The notes beneath the pieces were generated by a model. That model was not told where the DNA came from. It did not search any database and saw only the letters and a list, made by a program, of their open reading frames with translations. Below, piece after piece: positions 57,430-64,000 of a stretch of DNA of 64,000 nt (positions within the stretch are counted from its first letter, which is position 1; each line of letters begins with the position of its first letter). Source of the DNA: Cotesia glomerata (taxonomy: Eukaryota; Arthropoda; Insecta; Hymenoptera; Braconidae). The stretch lies in contig NC_058165.1 of NCBI RefSeq assembly GCF_020080835.1, forward strand, positions 12,459,961-12,523,960. The letters run 5' to 3'. Made by a program: the position numbers and the translations under genes.

Positions 57430-58083
57430 ATAATAAATAATAGTTTAATAAATATAAATTAATAATAATGTAAATAAAAAAAATGTATTTTATTTTAAAA
57501 AAAGCGTGAGGTGCATGGTGTCAATAGTTATAAATATTTCATTGACAGATATGAGTAGAGTGATTATCATTTTGATAATATCTTAAAAAGCACCCCACGC
57601 TTTTTTTAAAATAAAATACATTTTTTTTATTTACACTATTATTAATTTATATTTATTGAAATTTTTAACACTATTCTTAATTTAAATTTATTTTCTATTT
57701 TTAGTTTGGTTTTCTATAAAAGCGTGTTTTTAGTTTTTTTAAACTATTATTTATTTTTTACTTTTTAGTTTGGTTTATTTATAAAAGCGTGATTTTTTAG
57801 TTTTTTTAAACTATTATTTGTTGATTATCAAAAATATTCAGGCGCGCAAATTACCCACGGCGAGTTACATACTGACATACTGACATACTGACATACAAGT
57901 GAAGCTAATAAAAAATAATTATTTATAAATATTATAAATACGGGGAATCAGAGTTCGATTTCGGAGAGCGAGCCTGAGAAACGGCTACCAGAACCAAGGA
58001 AGGCCGCAGGCGCGCAGATTACGCACGGAGAGTTACTGACATACTGACAAACTGACATACAAGTGAAGCTAATATAAAGCGTG
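57430..58083. repeat. Composite insertion: hairpin plus 18S rRNA-derived repeats
   Basis: Inside the satellite lies a block with inverted arms 57444-57514 and 57590-57661, two copies of a TTTTTTAAACTATTATTT-containing segment (about 57720-57825), and two 18S-derived segments each ending in ACTGACATAC repeats and ACAAGTGAAGCTAATA. AAAGCGTG recurs at about 57510, 57720, 57784 and 58075. Satellite sequence resumes on both sides. Exact ends and the mechanism are unclear. Confidence 0.6.
57938..58040 (+). repeat. 18S rRNA-derived fragment
   Basis: The segment contains CGGGGAATCAGAGTTCGATT, GAGCCTGAGAAACGGCTACC, AAGGAAGGCCGCAGGCGCGC and ACGGAGAGTTACTGAC. These match, in order and with point changes and a small deletion, the conserved 5' third of eukaryotic 18S rRNA. 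A shorter copy of the same part (CAGGCGCGCAAATTACCCAC) is at 57839-57857. It is a ~100-base fragment inside a repeat, not a working rRNA gene. Both copies run into ACTGACATAC tandem repeats that may have grown from the rRNA GTAGTGACG region. Confidence 0.88.
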
Positions 58084-59716
58084 TAAAAATACAAATTAAT
58101 TCATAGCCGCCCAGTGTGTGTAACTGACCCTGATCACCAGATTTTTTATTAAATTTAATTTAATCGATCTAAATGAAAAAAAAAATTTATTTGTAGCGGC
58201 CCAGTTTTTCTAACTAACCCTCGCTACTGATTATTTTTTATCAAAAATTACTCACATTATTCCAAATGAAAATGGAGATTCATTTATGGCCGCCCATTAC
58301 CTCTAAATAATCCTAGCTAGTAATTTTTTGATTTAAAATTGCTTCATTTATAACAAATAAAAATCAAAATCTCAGTCATAGCCGCCTAGAGCCCCTGACT
58401 GACCGTCACTCCTTATTTTTCATTTGGAAATTATTTTAATTCATTTATATAAAAGTGAAATTCATTTATGGCAGCTTAGTGCCTTTAACTTACTATTACT
58501 CCTGATTTTTAATTGAGATATACTTTGATCGTTCTAAATGAGAGTAAAAATTTATTTTTAGCCGCCCAGTTATTCTAACTAACCCACGCTACTGATTTTT
58601 TTTATTGAAAATTACTTTAATTATTCTAAATAAAAATTGAAATTTATTGATCGCCGCCCAGTACCTCTAACTGAACCTCACTAGTAATTTTTTAATTCAA
58701 AATTGCTTCAATTATTCGTAATAAAAATGAAAAACTCAGTCATAGCCGCCTATAGCCCCTGACTGACCCTCACTCCTTATTGTTTATTTTAAAATTATTT
58801 TAATTCGTTTAAATAATGAAAATAAAAAGTCATTCATGGCAGCCTTGTTCCTCTAACTTACCATAACTACTGATTTTTTGATTTAAAATTACTTTAATCA
58901 TTCTAATTGAGAATAAAAATTTTTTCATAGCTGCCGATCGCCTGTTACTGACCCTATTCACTAAGTATTTCATTAATATTAATTTAATTATTCTAAATCA
59001 AAATAAAAATTTATTCATGGCCGCCCAGTTTTTCTTACCAACCCTCGCTACGGATTTTTTTTATTAAAAATTACTCTGATTATTCTAAATAAAGATAAAA
59101 ATTCACACATGGCCGCCCAGTAACTCTAACTGATCCTGGCTACTGATTTTTCAATTGAAAATTGACTCAAATATTCCAAATAAAATTTAAAAACTCCGTC
59201 ATAGCCGCCTAGAGCCCTGACCGACCGTCGCTACTTATTTTTTAATTAAAAATTATTTCGAATTATTTAAATAAAAGTAAAAATTTATTCATGGCTGCTT
59301 AGAGCCTCTAACTTACTATCACTACTGATTTTTTAACTAAACATTTCTTCAATCGTTCTAAATGTAAATAAAAATTTATTTATATTGACATAGTGCCTGT
59401 AACTGACCCTGATAACGAAATTTTTCGTTAAAATTACTTTAATTATTCTATATAAAAATAAAAATCTATACATCGCCGTCCAGTCGCTCTAACTGATCCT
59501 CGCTCCTGATTTGTTAGTTCGAAACTGTCTCATTTATTCCAAATAAAAATCAAAAACTCAGTTACAGCCGCCTAGTGACCCTGACTTCCCGTCGTTGCTT
59601 ATTTTTTATTTTAAAATTATTTTAATTCATTTAAATAAAAATAAAATTTTACTCATGGCCGCTTATTGCCTCTAACTTACTACTACGACTGAATTTTTTA
59701 TTGAAAATTACTTTAA

Positions 59717-60624
59717 GGAAGTCCTTTCGCTCCAGTTAAGTCATAACAACTGTAGTAGTAAATTTTCAATAAATTAAAATACAAAACCCATAAAAATTCC
59801 TAAAATTGAAAAATAAATAGTATATGAGGCATTAATCGTTGAAATTTTTAAAAATAAAAAAAAAATAGTTAAATACTAAAATTAATTTGACTTTTGTAAA
59901 TCAGCTGTTAGTAACCTACCGTGATTTTGCAACGCTTTATATCGGTTGTTTACATTTTTATTTGCACAATCCTAACCTTAACCGTGTTTAACTTTTTGCA
60001 GTCAGTGTAAATAAATAAATTAATTAAAAATGTTTAGTCACAAAACCATAACATTCTAATGTCTCATGGCAGGAATGCTAGTATTTTTTAATTATTGTTT
60101 TATTTTTCAATTATGAATTATGGAAATTTGCTAACAATAAATTAACTAATAAGTATCCTTGAAAAACATAAGCGCGTTAAAGTTTAGTTTGAATTTACTG
60201 AATGGTCTGAAGCTCGCGCGCTACGCAACGTTGCCAAATCTTTTGACTCCATTTTATAGTAGATAACTTGAGAATTTTTTGTGATTCTCAAATATTAATT
60301 TCTTAATGAAAATCTTGGTAACTGATATATTTTTTTGCAAAAAAAGAAACCTGAATATTTCAAAAATTTGATTTTTAGTTTTTTTTTAATTCATCTAATC
60401 CATGACTGATAGTATAATTCGAGAAATACTGCAAACGTCTGATTTTCTCGTAAGACTCTGAACAAATACTAACATTTAAAAATGTTATTTTTTCAAAAAC
60501 TTGTCCAATAAAGTATAATTTAAACCTCACTATAAGATAAATAAGGACCTTAGCTATTAGAAAAGAATTAAATTTACTCATAATCTAATATTTTTTATTT
60601 TACATTGGCGGCGAAAGGACCTCC
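59717..60624. mobile_element. TTAA-flanked non-autonomous DNA transposon
   Basis: Inverted ends GGAAGTCCTTTCGC and GCGAAAGGACCTCC (17 bp, two differences) are flanked by TTAA at 59713-59716 and 60625-60628. The 908-bp interior has no supported gene. It interrupts a satellite monomer cleanly. The ends fit piggyBac- or Kolobok-type TTAA elements, but with no transposase the family is not set. Confidence 0.82.
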
Positions 60625-63061
60625 TTAATCGTCCTAAATAAAAATAAAAATTTATTCGTAGCCGCCCAGTTTTTCTAACTAACCCACGCTAATGATTTTT
60701 TTTTATTGAAAATTACTTTAATCATTCAAAATAAAAATTAAAATTCATTTATGGTTGCCCAGTACCTCTAACTGATCCTCGCTACTAATTTTTTGATTAA
60801 AAATTGACTCAATTATTCGAAATAAAGTTTGAAAACTCAGTCATAGCCGTCTAGAGCCCTTAACTGACCGTCGCTACTTATTTTTTATTCAGAAATTATT
60901 TTAATTCATTAAAAATAAAAGTAAAAATTTATTGCTGCTTAGAGCCTCTTACTTACTATCACTACTGATTTTTTAATTCAAAATTACTTTAATCGTTCTA
61001 AATGATAATAAAAATTGATTTATAACAACCCAGTGCCTTCGACTGAAAGTTGTTACTTATTTTTTATTTTTGAATTACTTTAATTATTTTGAATAAAAAT
61101 ACAAATTTATTTATAGCCGCCCAGTGCCTATTACTGACCCTGATCACTATTTTTTTTATTTAATTGAATTTGATCAATCTAAATGGAGAAAATATTTAAT
61201 TCTAGCGGCCCAGTTTTTCTAACTAACCCTCGCTACTGATTATTTTTTATTAAAAATAACTTAGTTTATTTTAATAAAAAATGAATATTCATTGATGGCC
61301 GCCCAGAACCTCTAACTAATACTAGCTAGTAATTTTTTTAATTAAAAATTGCTTCAATCAATACAGATAAAAATTAAAAACTCAGTCATAGCCGCCTGGA
61401 GCCCCTGACTGACCATCACTCCTTATTTTTTATATGGAAATTATTTTAATTCATACAAATAAAAGTAAAATTCATTAATGGCTGCTAAGTGCCTTTAACT
61501 TACTATTACTACTGATTTCTAATTGGAAATTACTTTCATCGTTCTAAAAGAAAATGAAAATTTATTCATGGTTTCCCAGTTTTTCTAACTAACCTTCACT
61601 ACCGAATTCTTTCATTGAAAGTTCCTTGAATTATTCTAAATAAAAATAAAAATTCATTCTTGGCAGCCCAGTACTTCTAACTAATCCTCGCTACTGATTT
61701 GTTACTTCAAAATTGTCTTAATTATTCCAAATGAAAATTTAAACTCGGTCATAGCCGCCTAGATTCTCTGGCTGACCGTCGCAACTTATTTTTTATTTAA
61801 AAATTATTTTAATTCATTTAAATAAAAGTAAAAATTTATTCATGGCTGCTTAGCGCCTCTATTTTTTTATCACTATTGATTTTTTAATCAAAAGTTACTT
61901 CAATCGTTTGAAATGAAAATGAAAATTCAATCATAGCTAGACAGTGCCTGTAACTGACTCTTATAACAAAGTTTTTTATTAAAATCACTCTAATTATTCA
62001 AAATAAAAATAAAAATGCATTGACAGCTACGCAGTGCCTGTAAGTGACCCTGATCACTAATTTTTCAATTAAAATTTATTTAATTGATTTAATGAAAATA
62101 AAAATTCATTCATAGCTACGCAGTGCCAGTAACTGACCCTGATAACTAAGTTTTTGATTAAAATTAATTTAATTTTTCTAAATGAAAATAAAAATTTATT
62201 CATAGCTATCCAGTTCCTCTGAATGACCGTTGCTACTTATTTTGCAATTTTAAATTACTTTGATTATTTTGAATGAGAATGAAAATCTATTCATAGTGGC
62301 CCAGTACCTGTAACTGACCCTGATCACTCATTTTTCAAATGAATTTAATTTAATTATTCTAAATGAAACAAACTTCATTTGTAGCCGCCCAGTTATTCTA
62401 ACTAACCCTCGCTACTTATTTTTTTTTTCCTCAAAAATCACTTTAATTATTTTGAATAAAAATGAAAATTCATTTATGACCGCTCAGTACCTCTAAGTGA
62501 TCATTGCTAGCGATTATTTTATTCAAAATTGCCTCAATTATTTGAAATAAAAATCAAAAACTCAGTTACAGCCGCCTGGAGCCCCTGACTTGCCGTCGTT
62601 GCTTATTTTTGATTTAAAAAATAATTTAATTCATTTAAATAAAAACAAGAATTCATTCGTGGCTGCTTAGTGCCTTCAACTTACTATTACTACTGATTTT
62701 GAATTGAAAATTACTTCAATCGTTCTAAATGAATATAAAAATTTATTCGTAGCCGCCCAGTTTTTGTAACTACCCAACGCTACTGATTTTTCTTATTGAA
62801 AATTACTTTAATTATTCTAAATAAGAATTAAAATTTATTTATGGCCGCCTAGTACCTCTGACTGATCCTCGCTAGTAATTTTTTGATTCAAAATTGCTTT
62901 AATTATTTCAAATAAAAAATAAAAACTCAGTCTTAGCCGCCTATAGCCCCTGACTGACCGTCACTCCTTATTGTTTATTTTATAATTATTTCAATTTATT
63001 TGAATAATGAAAATAAAAAGTCATTCATGGCGGCCTGGTTCCTCTAACTTACTATCACTAC

Positions 63062-63212
63062 CCGGGAAAAAATGATCAGATCTGATCAGATATGAACAGA
63101 CATGAGTCTTCGGGTCTGATCAGATATGAAAAATGACCGGGTCTGATCAGACCTGGGCAGGCATGTTCATGTCTGATCAGATCTGTTCATGTCTGACTCG
63201 ATCAGGTCCATA
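63062..63212. repeat. GATCAG-rich short palindromic repeat
   Basis: After the satellite, CCCGGGAAAAAATGATCAGA opens a ~150-base stretch made of variants of TCTGATCAGATMTG and its complement. The interlocking palindromes could be the terminal region of a transposon. No partner end was found in the window. Confidence 0.6.
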
Positions 63213-63419
63213 AAAGAAAAAAAAAAAAGATTGGTGCCGACGGGTATTTAAACCATGTACGTTGCGCTCTTTAGAATTATACTTTACCTGTTGACACAAT
63301 GACTTATCTTAACTCTAGCGTACCTTTCAAACTATTTTAAGTAATTTAAATTTTATACATGACTTATCCTTATAGTTTACTAGGTTCTATACTTAGTTTA
63401 TTAATAATTAATAATTAAT
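63213..63419. other. Unassigned non-coding DNA
   Basis: AT-rich, no gene or repeat recognised. Confidence 0.5.
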
Positions 63420-63604
63420 TATACACGGTAAAAAATTTCGCGTTATTGCGTTAAAAAATTTTTATGTTAAATATTTAACAGTTTTTTGTGTTGATTTAAC
63501 AGAATAAATGTTAAATTTACACATAAAAGTGTTAAATATTTAACACAATAATTTTTAACACTAAGATTTTTGGCTCAATGACGCAAAATTTTTCACTGTG
63601 TATA
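63420..63604. mobile_element. Palindromic MITE with ACACNGT ends
   Basis: Ends TATACACGGTAAAAAATTT and the complement of its right end TATACACAGTGAAAAATTT are inverted repeats. The interior is a series of TTAACA/TGTTAA dyads such as GTTAAATATTTAACA. It is 185 bp and has no frame. A second copy with the same tip (ACACAGTAAAAAATTTTATG) begins at about 63965 and runs off the window. Confidence 0.78.
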
Positions 63605-63964
63605 TTAGAGTGATTTATTTGGGACGGCTATGTATTTTTTACGCTCCATTAACATATGGTTCTATGTAAAGTAAAAAAAAAATTTTTTCAAGGTTCATTC
63701 CGTAATTATAATTTTATTGTTTTCTTTTGAAATTGAAGTTTTTTTTAATTTAAACGTATTGGAAATGAAGAATTATTTGTGTGTTCTACAATTTTGCAGC
63801 CTTTGACACTACTGCAATGGATCAAGGCGTAGCTTAAGATAATAACAGACACCTTGAAAGGACTTATTATCGCCTATCGATATCAACTGATATATTTTGG
63901 TATTTTCACGCTATCAAACTCAAACTTTTACTAAATAATATTATTTTTTGCGTATTCAATGGAA
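63605..63964. other. Unassigned non-coding DNA
   Basis: No gene or repeat recognised between the two MITE copies. Confidence 0.5.
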
Positions 63965-64000
63965 CACAGTAAAAAATTTTATGTCATTGCGTCAAAATTC

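Larger units (their letters stand above)
55745..63062. repeat. Satellite array, ~92-bp monomers with higher-order organisation
   Basis: Monomers are marked by a GCCGCCCAG-type box followed by a CT-rich box (CTCTAACTGATCCTCGCTAC) and an AT-rich half. Starts at 58381, 58471, 58561, 58653, 58745 and 58839 are 90-94 bases apart. At least five variants recur in similar order (CCCAGTTTTTCTAAC; CCCAGTACCTCTAAC; CCTAGAGCCCCTGAC; GCTTAGTGCCTCTAAC; CCCAGTGCCTGTAAC), pointing to a multi-monomer repeat of roughly 0.5 kb. Interruptions: 56925-57325, about 57430-58083 and 59717-60624. Confidence 0.88.

Noticed and set aside
57938..58040. Genuine 18S rRNA gene
   Set aside because: Only ~100 bases with point changes and a deletion, embedded in a repeat.

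Overview
This window reads as repeat-rich chromosomal DNA of an arthropod, most likely an insect. The DNA is AT-rich and nearly every recognisable gene belongs to a transposable element: a Polinton/Maverick-like element, a Ty3-type LTR retrotransposon with a chuvirus-like envelope gene, an R1-clade LINE, Mutator-like transposases flanked by TTAA, a Helitron-like end and a tRNA-derived SINE. A hymenopteran such as a parasitoid wasp fits this mix, but no host gene is present to prove it. Two runs of exactly 100 N (47272-47371 and 53792-53891) are scaffold gaps of unknown size.

Layout. 1-8000: half of a Polinton-like element with plus-strand genes (possible ATPase tail, DUF8207-type protein, coiled-coil protein, integrase with chromodomain) converging on a minus-strand protein-primed DNA polymerase B, plus a small minus-strand gene. 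Three nonsense codons and one frameshift have broken it. 8000-13035: non-coding repeats, including a GC-richer LTR-like block. 13036-36350: a three-level nest. A DNA transposon with roughly 490-bp terminal inverted repeats (broken transposase 13706-16030) was hit in its right inverted repeat by a 19.4-kb LTR retrotransposon (16621-36038, 5-bp target duplication ATCAA). That element was in turn hit by an R1-clade LINE in its RNase H domain (23274-27501, 13-bp duplication) and by a TTAA-flanked element carrying a Mutator-like transposase fragment (32638-34496). 36441-43013: a MITE, a fold-back element with a perfect 43-bp hairpin, microsatellites, and a second TTAA-flanked Mutator-like element with another repeat inside it.

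43014-47271: a full-length SINE with an 18-bp target duplication, then the C-terminal part of a second chuvirus-like envelope gene, followed by an LTR-like block. 47372-49147: a very large imperfect palindrome. 49215-53505: a ~141-bp satellite with alternating A and B monomers, interrupted by a 5'-truncated LINE. 54161-55732: another fold-back repeat and Helitron-like termini. 55745-63062: a ~92-bp satellite with higher-order organisation, interrupted by two TTAA-flanked elements and by a composite insertion carrying an 18S rRNA-derived segment. The last kilobase holds a GATCAG-rich repeat and MITE ends.

The genes do not form a host pathway. They are modules of separate elements: capsid and polyprotein, envelope, reverse transcriptase, integrase, transposase and replication genes. 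Nearly all autonomous ones carry disabling breaks. The points most worth checking are the 18S-derived repeat, the envelope genes and their possible splice sites, an open reading frame inside the LTR, the TTAA duplications of the Mutator-like transposases, and the GAAA-capped hairpin at the LINE 3' end.
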